A DNA stretch of 64,000 nucleotides from Chlamydia caviae GPIC (GCF_000007605.1 NC_003361.3:1-64000), one strand, 5' to 3'. Counted from the first letter of the stretch, positions 29,420-38,983 are shown. The notes: generated from the sequence alone by a model not told the origin. Program-made: numbers and translations.

Positions 29420-30147
29420 TAAGAGAAAGAATCTCCAAGATAGTGCTGCTTGACCATAGGATTGGCTATCATTTGAGAAGAAGATCCTTCGAAGAAGATC
29501 TTTCCATCAATAATGAGATAGCAACGATCTGCTATAGAAAGTAGTTCTTTAGCGTTATGATCCGTAATGAGAATACCAATACCACGACCAGAAAGAATTT
29601 TAATCAGGTATTTTACGTTTTGAATAACGAGAGGATCGACGTTTGCAAAAGGCTCATCAAGTAGGAGAACACTAGGGTTTAAAGCTAATACACAAGCGAT
29701 TTCTAATCTCCGTCGTTCTCCTCCAGATAATGTTCCTGCTTTTTTATTTATGCATGAGGCGAGTTGCAGATCGTCGATCAGAGTATCTAAAAGGTGGGAT
29801 TGTTGTTTTCTAGCTTTGTAGATAATTTCCAAAATGCAGATAAGATTTTCTCTTACTGTAAGATCTTTAAATACCGTAGGTTCTTGAGCGAGATAGCCAA
29901 TACCTAATCGCGCTCGGTGGTCCATCGTTTTTTTAGTAACATCAGTGTTTTTAAAAATGATCTTTCCTGAATCGGGACGAATTAACCCTACTGTAAGATA
30001 AAAGGCTGTTGTTTTCCCCGCACCATTAGGCCCTAAAAGCCCAACAACCTCTCCAGCATTTACCTCGAAAGAGACGTTGTTGGTGACAGGCTTTTTGTTG
30101 TATTTTTTTACTAAATTACAAACAGAAAGTATCGGCATAAAACTCAC
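29416..30147 (-). CDS. lptB: LPS export ABC transporter ATP-binding protein
   Basis: LptB is the cytoplasmic ATPase of LptB2FGC, which pulls LPS from the inner membrane toward the Lpt bridge. Walker A GPNGAGKTT lies at residues 39-47. The signature LSGGERRRLEIA, Walker B VLLLDEPFANVDP and the switch His in LITDHN are all present. The 243-residue length is standard. The start overlaps the lptC stop by four bases (ATGA), indicating translational coupling in a kdsA-lptC-lptB unit. Confidence 0.95.
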   Translation of the reverse strand: MSFMPILSVCNLVKKYNKKPVTNNVSFEVNAGEVVGLLGPNGAGKTTAFYLTVGLIRPDSGKIIFKNTDVTKKTMDHRARLGIGYLAQEPTVFKDLTVRENLICILEIIYKARKQQSHLLDTLIDDLQLASCINKKAGTLSGGERRRLEIACVLALNPSVLLLDEPFANVDPLVIQNVKYLIKILSGRGIGILITDHNAKELLSIADRCYLIIDGKIFFEGSSSQMIANPMVKQHYLGDSFSY

Positions 30148-30629
30148 TTTCTCAATAAAGATAGGGATAAGGTTTTCATGCCTCCTACAGCACGTTCTGC
30201 AGGAGCATCAGGATTAGGATGAATAGGATCTACATGAAAGCGACAGTCGTAAATATTTAAAGAGCAATCATGGTAGTTTAACAATCCCCCGTTGCCCTGA
30301 AATGTCATAAGCTTGTCTAAATCTTGTGTGTGGATATGCCCTGATAACTTAGACAAAATCTCCTTACAAGCATAGTTTGCATCAGAGAAGTGCAGCTCCA
30401 TACAGGATTTCTCTACATGGCAGTTGAAAAACTGCTGTTCCGGAGAGACAATTTGCTTGTGTATGCCGAGTTTCTTAATTTTTAAAAAAGGCGGAGCCTT
30501 TTCAAAATGCTTGTTCATACAAGAGACATCACAAATGCTATCTACTTTGATTATAGCAACGATTGTTGAGCAAGCAACTCCGAATATCCCTAAAGAACAT
30601 ATCAAGCCGTAGAATAAGAATTTGGTCAT
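30144..30629 (-). CDS. LptC-like LPS export protein (CT654-like)
   Basis: The 161-residue protein has one N-terminal membrane anchor (about residues 4-28) with a Cys in VACST, then a periplasmic domain. Sequence similarity to LptC is weak by eye. The assignment rests on topology, size and position: it sits between kdsA and lptB, overlapping each by four bases, just as lptC sits near lptB elsewhere. LptC passes LPS from LptB2FG to LptA. Confidence 0.65.
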   Translation of the reverse strand: MTKFLFYGLICSLGIFGVACSTIVAIIKVDSICDVSCMNKHFEKAPPFLKIKKLGIHKQIVSPEQQFFNCHVEKSCMELHFSDANYACKEILSKLSGHIHTQDLDKLMTFQGNGGLLNYHDCSLNIYDCRFHVDPIHPNPDAPAERAVGGMKTLSLSLLRK

Positions 30630-31435
30630 ACTGAGGCCATCTCAAATGAACGTACACAAGTATAGAGCTGATCCCATAGGGGAAGAAGAGCTTCAAAAGT
30701 CTTTAATGATAACATGGAAGCCGCATCGCTTTTTGCTATGGCTGGATTCGCATGGGTTTCTATGAATAAACCATGCGCTCCTGCAGCTAGGGCAGCTCGT
30801 GTTAATGTGGGAATAAACTCTGTTTGCCCCCCACTATGTGTTTTGAGTCCTCCAGGAAGCTGTACAGAATGTGTACCATCAAAAACAACGGGAAAACCCA
30901 TACCCGAAAGTACAGGGATAGAGCGCATATCTGAAACAAGATTATTGTAACCGAAAGAGCAGCCTCTTTCTGTTAAAATAATTTTATTATTTCCGGTAGA
31001 GAGAACTTTATCTACAGGGCCTTGCATATCCCAAGGAGAAAGAAATTGACCCTTTTTAATGTTGATAACGGCATTTGTCTCTGCTGCAGCAACAAGAAGA
31101 TCTGTTTGGCGACATAAAAATGCAGGGATTTGTAGGATGTCGCACACTTTTGCTGCTGCACGGGCTTCTTCAGGAGAATGCACATCTGTAAGGATTTCTA
31201 CACCTAAAGTATCCTTAACTTTAGATAGGATTCTTAACCCCTCGTTTAATCCTGGGCCTCGGTAAGAATTTATAGAAGAACGGTTTGCCTTGTCATAGCT
31301 ACTTTTGAAAATCCAATGTATACGATCGGCATACGGAGTAACTAATTCTTGAATTCTCGAGGCAATTTCTAACGTAGTTTCCTCTTCCTCTATGACACAA
31401 GGACCGGCAATTAGGATCATCTTATCTGAGAACAT
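30626..31435 (-). CDS. kdsA: 3-deoxy-D-manno-octulosonate 8-phosphate synthase
   Basis: KdsA joins phosphoenolpyruvate and arabinose 5-phosphate to form Kdo8P, precursor of the Kdo core, which makes up the main chlamydial LPS saccharide. The conserved [10 protein letters not shown] start, [32 protein letters not shown] segment and HSVQLPG are recognisable. The start is placed at 31435 ([13 protein letters not shown]), giving 269 residues. The 3' end overlaps lptC by four bases. Confidence 0.96.
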   Translation of the reverse strand: MFSDKMILIAGPCVIEEEETTLEIASRIQELVTPYADRIHWIFKSSYDKANRSSINSYRGPGLNEGLRILSKVKDTLGVEILTDVHSPEEARAAAKVCDILQIPAFLCRQTDLLVAAAETNAVINIKKGQFLSPWDMQGPVDKVLSTGNNKIILTERGCSFGYNNLVSDMRSIPVLSGMGFPVVFDGTHSVQLPGGLKTHSGGQTEFIPTLTRAALAAGAHGLFIETHANPAIAKSDAASMLSLKTFEALLPLWDQLYTCVRSFEMASV

Positions 31436-31563
31436 CGCGAGCACTCTTTTTCTTCCGTTAAAAAGCCACTATAGAGGTTTATTTGAAACAAGTCTACCCA
31501 CGATTTTGTGGGGAGAGCGCTCTTCGAGGAACACAGGGAAGTTCGCCTTGGGTCGAGTCTTAA

Positions 31564-31591
31564 TTGACTTTTTTAGATTTAGACTTATACT
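31564..31591 (+). promoter_or_regulatory. Sigma-66 promoter of tRNA-Arg
   Basis: TTGACT (31564-31569) and TATACT (31586-31591) are separated by 16 bases, close to the vegetative consensus. Transcription would start about 70 bases before the tRNA. Confidence 0.6.
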
Positions 31592-31666
31592 GGAACCTGA
31601 ATTATCCTTATGCCTGGGCTGAGGTGACAAGCCCTTAGCCAAGGTTAAATATTCCTCCATAGATCT

Positions 31667-31739
31667 GGACCGATAGCTCAGTGGATAGAGCATTCGCCTT
31701 CTAAGCGAATGGTCGCAGGTTCGAATCCTGCTCGGTCCG
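31667..31739 (+). tRNA. tRNA-Arg (anticodon TCT)
   Basis: A 73-base cloverleaf: the acceptor GGACCGA pairs with TCGGTCC, the D arm is GCTC/GAGC and the anticodon stem TTCGC/GCGAA encloses CTTCTAA, giving TCT. The T arm is GCAGG/CCTGC and the discriminator is G. CCA is not encoded. Confidence 0.97.
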
Positions 31740-31786
31740 AATTCCTTTTAAGAAATCCCTAAATACAAGCAGGTTGCTTCTTCTTT

Positions 31787-31807
31787 GCCTGCGGAGGCTC
31801 CGCAGGC
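31787..31807. terminator. GC-rich hairpin between tRNA-Arg and khpA
   Basis: GCCTGCGGA pairs perfectly with TCCGCAGGC around a GGC loop. Neither strand has a strong T tract. It may terminate or trim the convergent transcripts. Confidence 0.5.
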
Positions 31808-31874
31808 TAAACAGAATATATTGGAGAGGATGAGATATTCCGGAAAATGTATCTAACGGGAGAAGCTTCTAAAA

Positions 31875-32111
31875 CTACTTGTCTTCCATAATTTCTAAGC
31901 TGACTTTTACGTTGTTTCTGCTGGCTACAGAGACAAGTAGAGTGCGGATAGCTTTGATTGTGCGACCCTCTTTTCCGATGATTTTGCCGATATCGGGCTT
32001 CGCAACTGTTAATTCATAGATAATCGTGTGGGTGCCTTGAACTTCTTTGATATGTACTTCCTCAGGGCGGTCTACAAGGTTTTTGATAATATAAGCTAAA
32101 AAGTCTTTCAT
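31875..32111 (-). CDS. khpA: KH-domain RNA-binding protein KhpA
   Basis: The 78-residue protein is a single KH domain with the GxxG loop in IGKIIGKEGRTIKAIR at about residues 37-52. This is the KhpA/YlqC (UPF0109) family, small RNA-binding proteins that in other bacteria pair with KhpB and affect small-RNA function and cell division. The N-terminus (MKDFLAYIIKNLVDRPEEVHI) is typical. It follows rluD on the same strand after about 100 bases. Confidence 0.85.
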   Translation of the reverse strand: MKDFLAYIIKNLVDRPEEVHIKEVQGTHTIIYELTVAKPDIGKIIGKEGRTIKAIRTLLVSVASRNNVKVSLEIMEDK

Positions 32112-32212
32112 AAAGTAATCCTATAACTAAATTCGCGTTATCTGCGGGAGAACGGTAAAAAAATCGAACTCAGATTAATTTAATTTTAATTCGTCTGTTA
32201 AAATAATCAAAC

Positions 32213-33208
32213 TTAATTAATGATCGATGTGTATTTTATAATTGATTCAAATAATTGTTTGTTAATAACAGTTTTACTATTATGAAATTCTTTTATTATC
32301 AAGATCTTCATATCCCGGGGTAGTTCTGTTGTTAGGTTTAGATGTTTACGTGTCTGAGGGTGGATAAAATCCAAGCTATAGGCGTGCAATTGTTGTTTGT
32401 CAAGACCATAACAGGCGTTTTTAGAGGGGGATCCGTAGACGGGGTCGCCTAGGATTGGGGTATTGAGATACTTCATATGCACTCTAAGTTGGTGAGTCCG
32501 TCCTGTTTCTGGATGTAGGAGTACTAAACTTAATTTTTCATTGTAGGCGAGTACCTCACAACGAGTAACGGCTTCCTTCCCTGTGGGGGAAACCGCCATT
32601 TCCTTGCGTTTGCTGTGGTGTCTAGCGAGCTTTGTTTCAATTCTCGTAGTTGTGGGTTTCCCTATACAAATAGCGATATAGCTCTTTGTTAGTTGTTTAG
32701 AGGCGAATAGCTCGCTATAAATTTTCTTTGCTTGTCGGGTTTTTGCTGTTATTAATAGACCAGAAGTATCTTTATCCAATCGATGAATAATCCCCGGTCG
32801 CCACGGCTCTTCGGGGAACTCTTGTTTAAGGCGTTCTCCTATTTCATGAAGTAAAGCATGAACAACGGTTCCTTTAGCATGTCCAGGAGCAGGGTGCACT
32901 ACCATGTCTCTAGGTTTATTTATAACGAGAATCTCTTCATCTTCATAAATCTTATCTAGAGGGATCGCCTCAGGAAGGAGCTCTAAAAGTTCTTCTTTTT
33001 CTTCTATTACAATAGAAACAGAATCCCCAGGAACCAGTTGGGTGGAAACTTTTGTTTGTATCTGCTCATTAACTGTAACGCGTTTATCTACAATATGTTG
33101 TTGATAAAAAGCTCGAGAATACTCTGGATTTTGAGTAACTAAGAACTTATCTAATCGATCGCGATTAGTTTCATTAACAATAAAAATAAGAGAGTTATTT
33201 GATTTCAT
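32213..33208 (-). CDS. rluD: 23S rRNA pseudouridine synthase, RluD family
   Basis: The protein has an N-terminal S4 RNA-binding domain (about residues 15-75) and a pseudouridine synthase domain. The latter carries the catalytic motif HRLDKDTSGLLI, with its Asp near residue 144. RluD modifies helix 69 of 23S rRNA. The 331-residue length fits. The chlamydial gene is often called sfhB. Precise target specificity cannot be read from sequence. Confidence 0.92.
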   Translation of the reverse strand: MKSNNSLIFIVNETNRDRLDKFLVTQNPEYSRAFYQQHIVDKRVTVNEQIQTKVSTQLVPGDSVSIVIEEKEELLELLPEAIPLDKIYEDEEILVINKPRDMVVHPAPGHAKGTVVHALLHEIGERLKQEFPEEPWRPGIIHRLDKDTSGLLITAKTRQAKKIYSELFASKQLTKSYIAICIGKPTTTRIETKLARHHSKRKEMAVSPTGKEAVTRCEVLAYNEKLSLVLLHPETGRTHQLRVHMKYLNTPILGDPVYGSPSKNACYGLDKQQLHAYSLDFIHPQTRKHLNLTTELPRDMKILIIKEFHNSKTVINKQLFESIIKYTSIIN

Positions 33209-33245
33209 TGCAATGAGCAGTTTTTATTAAAACATTTTAAAATAA

Positions 33246-33313
33246 AGAACCTTATGGTTCTAGAGAAAGCTATTGAAAATAGCTTTAATAAGTCCTTAGT
33301 TAAGGACTTATTT
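33246..33313. terminator. Three consecutive hairpins between rluD and the upstream small gene
   Basis: AGAACC-TTAT-GGTTCT (33246-33261), an AAGCTATT/AATAGCTT hairpin (about 33267-33285) and a hairpin of AATAAGTCCTTA with TAAGGACTTATT (about 33287-33312) lie end to end. On the minus strand the last is followed by TTATTTT, so termination of the upstream gene pair is plausible. Confidence 0.55.
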
Positions 33314-33444
33314 CATTAATCTAGTAGGGTAGTTCGGCTTTAGAGTAGTGTGGTTTTATAGCTGATTTTTTGCTGAAGAGCTGCATGCGTAGCTAAATTA
33401 TAGTTGTGTTATTTTTTAGAAACTATCTTTTATATTTGAAAAAT

Positions 33445-33753
33445 TTAGTTTGTAGGTGCTGCCAAATCAATTTGTTGAAATTGCATGCAGGCTAAAAAGG
33501 TAAGAGCATCGGTAGATGTGCATAGAAATGTATGGGTAAGAAGGCTAGATACGTGGTTTAGGGATTTTTGCCATTCTTCAGCTGAGCAAGGGAAAGAAGA
33601 CATTTCTTTAGCAAGGTAGTAAGTATCATTGTGGAAGATAAGAGAAAGATAGAGCTTCTGATTTAAAAATGGAGCCCAGCGTTTTGCAGAGTTTAGAAAA
33701 CGCGAAGAATCTTCTTCAGTGAGAGGTAAAGCTAGAAAGTAGGTAATCCCCAT
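33445..33753 (-). CDS. Small protein of unknown function
   Basis: I take the start at 33753 (MGITYFLALPLTEEDSSRF), one base after the stop of the upstream gene, giving 102 residues. A longer frame would overlap that gene by over 100 bases. The protein has mixed alpha/beta character with no motif I recognise. The tight coupling to the upstream 97-residue gene suggests a common job. It could be chlamydia-specific. Confidence 0.65.
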   Translation of the reverse strand: MGITYFLALPLTEEDSSRFLNSAKRWAPFLNQKLYLSLIFHNDTYYLAKEMSSFPCSAEEWQKSLNHVSSLLTHTFLCTSTDALTFLACMQFQQIDLAAPTN

Positions 33754-33754
33754 A

Positions 33755-34048
33755 CTATTCTTTATAGATAGAGCGCATTTTCTTAGATGCTTTCTGAGCG
33801 CGATCCATTTCTTTATGGATATTGCCGAAAGAAGAAATAAGGATAGATTGGATGAACTTGTCATACATCTCTTTTCCTTTTTCTTCGCCCATTTTTTGAA
33901 TGAGAGCTAGTCTTAGCTGATCTAAAGTACGTACAGGACCTTCAAATGTCATGTTTGTTGGAGATAAATATTCGGGAGTATTGATCTCTTTTGCTGGTGA
34001 AGTTTCTTGAGTCTCAGCTTTTTTGATATTGATGTAACGCGGTTCCAT
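33755..34048 (-). CDS. Small conserved chlamydial protein (CT659-like)
   Basis: The 97-residue protein has a polar first third (MEPRYINIKKAETQETSPAK) followed by helices (RTLDQLRLALIQKMGEEKGKEMYDKFIQSILISSF) and a basic tail. No domain is recognisable. Position between rluD and parC corresponds to C. trachomatis CT659. The stop is one base before the next start. Confidence 0.72.
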   Translation of the reverse strand: MEPRYINIKKAETQETSPAKEINTPEYLSPTNMTFEGPVRTLDQLRLALIQKMGEEKGKEMYDKFIQSILISSFGNIHKEMDRAQKASKKMRSIYKE

Positions 34049-34160
34049 AACCCTACAGACCTTGATGCCTAGCTTAATTACGTATTTTACTATGCAGAGA
34101 AGTTATTTTCTATAATCATAAAATAAAAAGTTTCAAAAATAGAAAATTTTTTGTTTTTGA

Positions 34161-35600
34161 TTATACTAAAGCTTGTTGTTTAAGAACTGATTTCTTTTGT
34201 TTAGAAAACGATAGAACTTGTGTTTTTCTTTTTCCAAGCTCGCCGTATTTTGCTAAAAGGCCTTTAAGATATTTGATCGTGAATTTCTTCATGTTATTCA
34301 GATCTTTTTCTACAGCTGCTTGCTTTTTCTCTATCTTTGCAAGATCTTTAGTATAGTGACTTTCGTTAAAGCAGAGGATTTTCTTAATAGCCAAGCTAGC
34401 AAGCTGTCCCGTTGCTTCCTTATTTGGAGTTTCAGGTAAGCTGGCAAGGAAAGGGGATAAAGAAGATAAAACAGCTTCATGAAGATCTTCTTGAGAAACT
34501 TTATTGCCTAATTTCGAGAGGTTTTCTCTGACAGTATCATACAAACGATGCTTAATGAAAATGTATTCTAAAGATTTATAGTAATGTTCTTGAGAGAGTT
34601 CATCATGAAGTATTTGGAGCTCTTTTTGTAAGTAGCCTTCGAGAACTTCTGTATGGAGCCTTAGAATTTCAGAAATCGTTGTTTCTACGGGTTTATTATT
34701 ATAGATAGCTGTAGGTTTTGATGTGAGAACGACCTGACATTCGGTATGTTGAAATAGCGTCTCAAGAATGTCTTTAGCATAAACTCCTTTGGGGAGTTTG
34801 ATTTCTATATGAGGTTGATCTGTTGAGAAATCTTGAATGGAATCGATTTTAATCACACCGCGTTTTGCAGCATTTTCTATAGAACGAATTAGCGTTTCTG
34901 TTGTTGTTGAAGGGCAGATTTCTTTTATGATTAAGGTTTTTTGATCCGCAATTTGAATAGAAGCTCGCATCGTTATCGATCCTAAGCCATCTTGATATTC
35001 TGAGGCATCCATAACGCCTCCAGAATAGAAATCAGGAAGAAGGGTAAAGGCACGATTATTTAAAACAGCAATTTGCGCTGCTATAAGCTCACAAAGGTTA
35101 TGGGGGAAAATTTTTGTAGTCATGCCTACAGCAATGCCCTCAACACCGTGGAGTAGAAGTAAAGGGAGTTTTGCAGGAAGAATATCAGGTTCCTTTTCTC
35201 GTCCATCATAGGAATCATGGAAAGACATTAAATCTGTGTTAAATAGAATCTCTTTAGCAAGAGGGCTAAGGCGTGCTTCAATATAGCGGGCTGCGGCATG
35301 GGGATCTCCCGTTAGGGGATTCCCGAAATTTCCCTGCATATCGATCAGATAACCCTTATTTGCCAAAACAACAAGGGCTTCAACGATCGGAGCATCTCCA
35401 TGGGGATGCAATGCCATCGTGCGCCCAGCAATATTGGCAACCTTGTGCATTTTACCATCATCCATGCGAAACAATGTCCAAAGAAGACGTCGTTGTACAG
35501 GTTTGAGGCCATCAAGAATATGAGGAATAGCTCTTTCTAGAATCACATAAGATGCGTAGTGCATGAAATGCGTTTTAAAAAGATCAGAAACATTATGCAT
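34161..35600 (-). CDS. parC: Topoisomerase IV subunit A (short form)
   Basis: This is the second GyrA/ParC homolog of chlamydiae (gyrA_2). The DNA-cleavage tyrosine is Y106 in AAARYIEARLSPLA, and the helix motif HPHGDAPIVEA is in place. At 479 residues it is much shorter than E. coli ParC (about 750) and ends after the breakage-reunion and coiled-coil region. The C-terminal beta-pinwheel is therefore absent. It follows parE after three bases. The partner identity supports topoisomerase IV rather than gyrase. Confidence 0.88.
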   Translation of the reverse strand: MHNVSDLFKTHFMHYASYVILERAIPHILDGLKPVQRRLLWTLFRMDDGKMHKVANIAGRTMALHPHGDAPIVEALVVLANKGYLIDMQGNFGNPLTGDPHAAARYIEARLSPLAKEILFNTDLMSFHDSYDGREKEPDILPAKLPLLLLHGVEGIAVGMTTKIFPHNLCELIAAQIAVLNNRAFTLLPDFYSGGVMDASEYQDGLGSITMRASIQIADQKTLIIKEICPSTTTETLIRSIENAAKRGVIKIDSIQDFSTDQPHIEIKLPKGVYAKDILETLFQHTECQVVLTSKPTAIYNNKPVETTISEILRLHTEVLEGYLQKELQILHDELSQEHYYKSLEYIFIKHRLYDTVRENLSKLGNKVSQEDLHEAVLSSLSPFLASLPETPNKEATGQLASLAIKKILCFNESHYTKDLAKIEKKQAAVEKDLNNMKKFTIKYLKGLLAKYGELGKRKTQVLSFSKQKKSVLKQQALV

Positions 35601-35603
35601 AAA

Positions 35604-37412
35604 CTACAAGTTGGTAATAAGGTTATCCATAATAAATTGTTTTCGTTCTTTAGTGTTTTTCCCCATGTAAAATTGCAAAAGAGTCTCTAAAGATTCTAAT
35701 GAACCAATGGTTACAGGAGTTAGGCGCATATCTGCACCAATAAAGGTTTTAAACTCTTTAGGAGATATCTCTCCTAAACCTTTAAATCTTGTTATTTCTA
35801 AATTCGCTTCTTTTTTTCCTAATTTCTGTATTGCTTGCACTTTTTCCTGATCTGAATAGCAATATAGAGTTGTGTCTTTATAACGCACCTTGAACAAAGG
35901 GGTTTCTAAGATAAATAGATGATGATTTTCAACAATGGGCAAGAAGGTTTTTAAAAAGAATGTAATTAATAAATTTCGGATATGCATACCATCGACATCA
36001 GCATCGGTGGCAAGGATAATTTTATTATAACGCAAGTGTTGCGTATTGTTTTTTGTAATTCCCAAAGCTGAGGCTAAATAAAATAGCTCATCATTTTTAT
36101 ACATTTTTTCTTCTTCCAAAGAAAAAACATTCATAGGCTTCCCTCGAAGGGAAAAGACAGCTTGGGTGAGAGGATTTCTTGAAGATAAAATAGAAGCCGA
36201 AGCGGATTCTCCTTCGGTGACAAAAATAGACGAAGCCTCACCATAAAGAGAGCGCTCGTTATAGTGAAACTTACAATCACGAAGTTTTGGAATCTTATAA
36301 TGGAGTTTCTTTTGCTTATCTTTAAGATCTTGCTTGATAAATTGAATATTTTTTCGCGTCTTCTCATTGAGTTTAATTTTATCGAGAAGAAGGTCAGCAT
36401 AGGATTTATTTTTTTTGAGCTCTTGAATAATCGCACTTTTAACATCTTTGATTATTCCCGAGCGAATTTGTGTATTTCCAAGCTTATTTTTTGTCTGTGA
36501 TTCAAAAATGGGCGAGGCAATTTTTATTGCAATGCAGCCTACAAGGCCATCACGGATGTCATTACTTGTAAATGTTTTTCCGAAATACTCATTGATTCCT
36601 TTAACAATAGCTTCTTTAAACGCTGCTAGGTGTGTGCCGCCATCTACGGTTTCCTGACCATTAACAAAGGAGAAATACCGTTCATTATGTGTTTCTAGAT
36701 GGGTAAATAGAAAAGATAATTCAGAATTTTGGAATGCTATAGGAGGATAAAGAGTTTCCTCTGTAATTTCTTCTTTAAATAAGTCTTGAAGGCCTTGTTG
36801 TGATACGAAAACTTCATCGTTACATAGTATTTCGAGCCCAGGATGCAGATAGGTATAACGACGGATTTTTTTTCTTAAAAACTCATCATTGAAAGAGAAA
36901 TCGGTAAAGATCGTTGGATCCGGAGAAAAGGTGATTTCTGTTCCATCAGGGTCTTTCGTAGACCCTTGACGGGAATTTTGCAAAATACCTTTGCAAAATG
37001 TGGCAGCATGGTATTTTTTCTTGCGTACAGAACGCACTGTAAATGTCTCTGAAAGGGCATTTACAGCTTTTAACCCTACACCATTTAATCCTACAGAAAA
37101 ATGAAAAACATCTTGAGTGTACTTTGCTCCTGTGTTGATTTTAGAGACACATTCGATCATTTTCCCTAAAGGAATGCCTCGACCATAATCACGCACAGTT
37201 ACACTAGTGGCCTGCGTAGAAATGGAAATGCGTTTCCCATGTCCCATGATAAATTCATCAATCGCGTTATCCACAACTTCTTTAAATAATGTGTAGATCC
37301 CATCTTCAACTTGAGAGCCGTCTCCTAATCTCCCTATATACATACCCGCACGTAAGCGGATATGTTCTAAAGAGGCTAGAGAAACAACACTAGCTTCAGT
37401 ATATGTTGCCAT
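35604..37412 (-). CDS. parE: Topoisomerase IV subunit B
   Basis: The 602-residue protein has the GHKL ATPase domain (EVVDNAIDEF near residue 46, RDYGRGIPLG, GLNGVGLKAVNALS). The TOPRIM domain carries the acidic TEGESA and DADVDGMHIR motifs, and a C-terminal ParE region follows. With ParC it would decatenate daughter chromosomes using ATP. It is the first gene of a parE-parC pair. A plausible minus-strand promoter and a palindrome lie upstream. Confidence 0.93.
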   Translation of the reverse strand: MATYTEASVVSLASLEHIRLRAGMYIGRLGDGSQVEDGIYTLFKEVVDNAIDEFIMGHGKRISISTQATSVTVRDYGRGIPLGKMIECVSKINTGAKYTQDVFHFSVGLNGVGLKAVNALSETFTVRSVRKKKYHAATFCKGILQNSRQGSTKDPDGTEITFSPDPTIFTDFSFNDEFLRKKIRRYTYLHPGLEILCNDEVFVSQQGLQDLFKEEITEETLYPPIAFQNSELSFLFTHLETHNERYFSFVNGQETVDGGTHLAAFKEAIVKGINEYFGKTFTSNDIRDGLVGCIAIKIASPIFESQTKNKLGNTQIRSGIIKDVKSAIIQELKKNKSYADLLLDKIKLNEKTRKNIQFIKQDLKDKQKKLHYKIPKLRDCKFHYNERSLYGEASSIFVTEGESASASILSSRNPLTQAVFSLRGKPMNVFSLEEEKMYKNDELFYLASALGITKNNTQHLRYNKIILATDADVDGMHIRNLLITFFLKTFLPIVENHHLFILETPLFKVRYKDTTLYCYSDQEKVQAIQKLGKKEANLEITRFKGLGEISPKEFKTFIGADMRLTPVTIGSLESLETLLQFYMGKNTKERKQFIMDNLITNL

Positions 37413-37454
37413 ATTTTTCTATTCTTCTTACTGGTTTCTAGGGAAAAGGCTTAC

Positions 37455-37484
37455 ATTAGAATTGAGTGGTGTTTGACTAAACAA
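37455..37484 (-). promoter_or_regulatory. Possible promoter of parE-parC
   Basis: On the minus strand TTGTTT (37484-37479) and TCTAAT (37460-37455) are separated by 18 bases, with the predicted start about 35 bases before the parE ATG. Confidence 0.4.
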
Positions 37485-37494
37485 CTTAATGATT

Positions 37495-37515
37495 ACTCAT
37501 AGCAATGCTATGAGT
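37495..37515. repeat. 21-base palindrome upstream of parE
   Basis: ACTCATAGCA and TGCTATGAGT are perfect inverted arms around a single A. The dyad sits about 10 bases upstream of the proposed parE -35 box and looks like a binding site for a dimeric DNA-binding protein. Confidence 0.55.
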
Positions 37516-37966
37516 ATTTCTCAACAACAGCTCTGTTTGTTATTAGATTTCGAAGTGTCTGAGCTCTTCTCCCAGAAGATTTGCCAGATTACGACATTTC
37601 TTTTTCTCAATCAAGATAGACTAATTCTTAGAGTCATGCTCAAGATTTTTATACTTTATAAGTCTTTTTTCTAATTTTAAAATAGGAGATGTTTTTGTTT
37701 TACTGAGTTGTTGTTCTTTACGATAGAGTAGGAGTGCTAAAGTGGAGCCATCAAGAATTAGGGTCTCTACAGGATGATCTTGTGTTTAGGCTAAGGATTA
37801 AGCTCAGCTTCTTCGTGTTTTCTATACAAAAATGCTGGTTTAAAAAAGATAAATAGATGGCATCTAATTTTGTCTTGGGCTATACACCTAGATTACTTTC
37901 GTTCTCACTTTTCTATTGTTTTTCTTGTAGTTAGAGAATAAGCGAAGAATTTACTGCAACGTGCTT
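37516..37966. other. Non-coding spacer between parE and hemA
   Basis: Together with the 100 bases before it, this forms a 554-base gap between the divergent parE and hemA. It has only a weak 61-codon frame at 37489-37674, which I do not believe. I see no tRNA-like fold and no convincing hemA promoter. A TATACA at about 37890 lacks a -35 partner. A small RNA is possible but not supported directly. Confidence 0.4.
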
Positions 37967-38983
37967 ATGGTCCTAGGGGTTGTTGGAATTAGCTATCGGG
38001 AGGCTGCTTTAAAAGAAAGAGAAGCGGCGATTAATATCCTAAAGGATTTTGAAGCTAATACATTATTTTCTCAGCGTTTTTTTGGTGGTGAGGGGTCTTT
38101 CGTTTTACTGCTTACATGTCATAGAGCTGAAATTTATTATTTTTCTAAAAGCAATCATAATGTCCAATCGGAATTGCTTTCGCGGATTTCTGCTTTAGGA
38201 GCGCGTCCTTACTGTTATCAAGGATTAGCATGTTTCACACATTTATTTACTGTTACTAGTGGTATGGACAGTTTAATTTCTGGTGAGACAGAAATTCAGG
38301 GACAGGTGAAACGCGCCTATATTAAAGCAAAAACCGATCGAGAATTGCCTTTCGCGCTACATTTCCTATTTCAGAAGGCTTTAAAAGAAGGAAAGGATTT
38401 TCGTTCTCAAGTCTCTTTATCTCATCCTGTTGTGACTATAGAGTCTGTGGTTGAACAAACTCTAGACTTGCATGGTAAATCAACAAAAGACAAACTTTTA
38501 TTTATCGGTTACTCCGATATTAATCGGAAAGTCGCAAACGGGTTGAGTGCGAAAGGTTACCGCAATCTAATTTTTTGCTCTCGAAAAAACATTTCCATAC
38601 CCTACGCTACAGTAGCTCGTAGCCAACTTTCTTTTAGGGAACCCTATGATGTCATTTTCTTTGGATCTTCGGAATCGGCTAAAGATTTTCCCGGACTGTC
38701 TTTAGAAAATTTGGCAAGCATTTCAAATCGCGTGATCTTTGATTTTAATGTTCCGCGTACCTTTACCTTAATGGAGCGTCCCAAAGATATCGTATGTTTG
38801 GATATGGATTTTATTAGCGAGCAAGTGCAGAAGAAGCTTCAAATTAGTAAGCAATGTACAAATAAAGAAAAACCATTTTTAGCTCTAGCAGCAAGAAAAC
38901 AATGGGAAGTTTATGAAAAAAAGTGCTCACATATATCTTCGAGCCAACTTCAAACTTCTCGTCCTAAACTGTTGATTCTTTAG
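37967..38983 (+). CDS. hemA: Glutamyl-tRNA reductase (short form)
   Basis: GluTR reduces glutamyl-tRNA to glutamate 1-semialdehyde, the first step of C5 heme synthesis. The catalytic Cys is C51 in [11 protein letters not shown], and [12 protein letters not shown] and the nucleotide-binding region ([19 protein letters not shown]) follow. I use the ATG at 37967 over a GTG two codons earlier. The 338-residue product is about 80 residues shorter than typical GluTR and lacks most of the C-terminal dimerisation helices. This is known for chlamydial proteins. Confidence 0.9.
   Translation: MVLGVVGISYREAALKEREAAINILKDFEANTLFSQRFFGGEGSFVLLLTCHRAEIYYFSKSNHNVQSELLSRISALGARPYCYQGLACFTHLFTVTSGMDSLISGETEIQGQVKRAYIKAKTDRELPFALHFLFQKALKEGKDFRSQVSLSHPVVTIESVVEQTLDLHGKSTKDKLLFIGYSDINRKVANGLSAKGYRNLIFCSRKNISIPYATVARSQLSFREPYDVIFFGSSESAKDFPGLSLENLASISNRVIFDFNVPRTFTLMERPKDIVCLDMDFISEQVQKKLQISKQCTNKEKPFLALAARKQWEVYEKKCSHISSSQLQTSRPKLLIL

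Noticed and set aside
31469..31660. A 63-residue minus-strand frame between kdsA and tRNA-Arg
   Set aside because: It lies antisense to the clear tRNA-Arg promoter, its start abuts the tRNA and there is no ribosome site. Composition is unconvincing, though a chlamydial CT656-like gene cannot be fully excluded.
37489..37674. A 61-residue + strand frame in the parE-hemA gap
   Set aside because: It begins inside the perfect palindrome, has no ribosome site and reads as low-complexity hydrophobic sequence.
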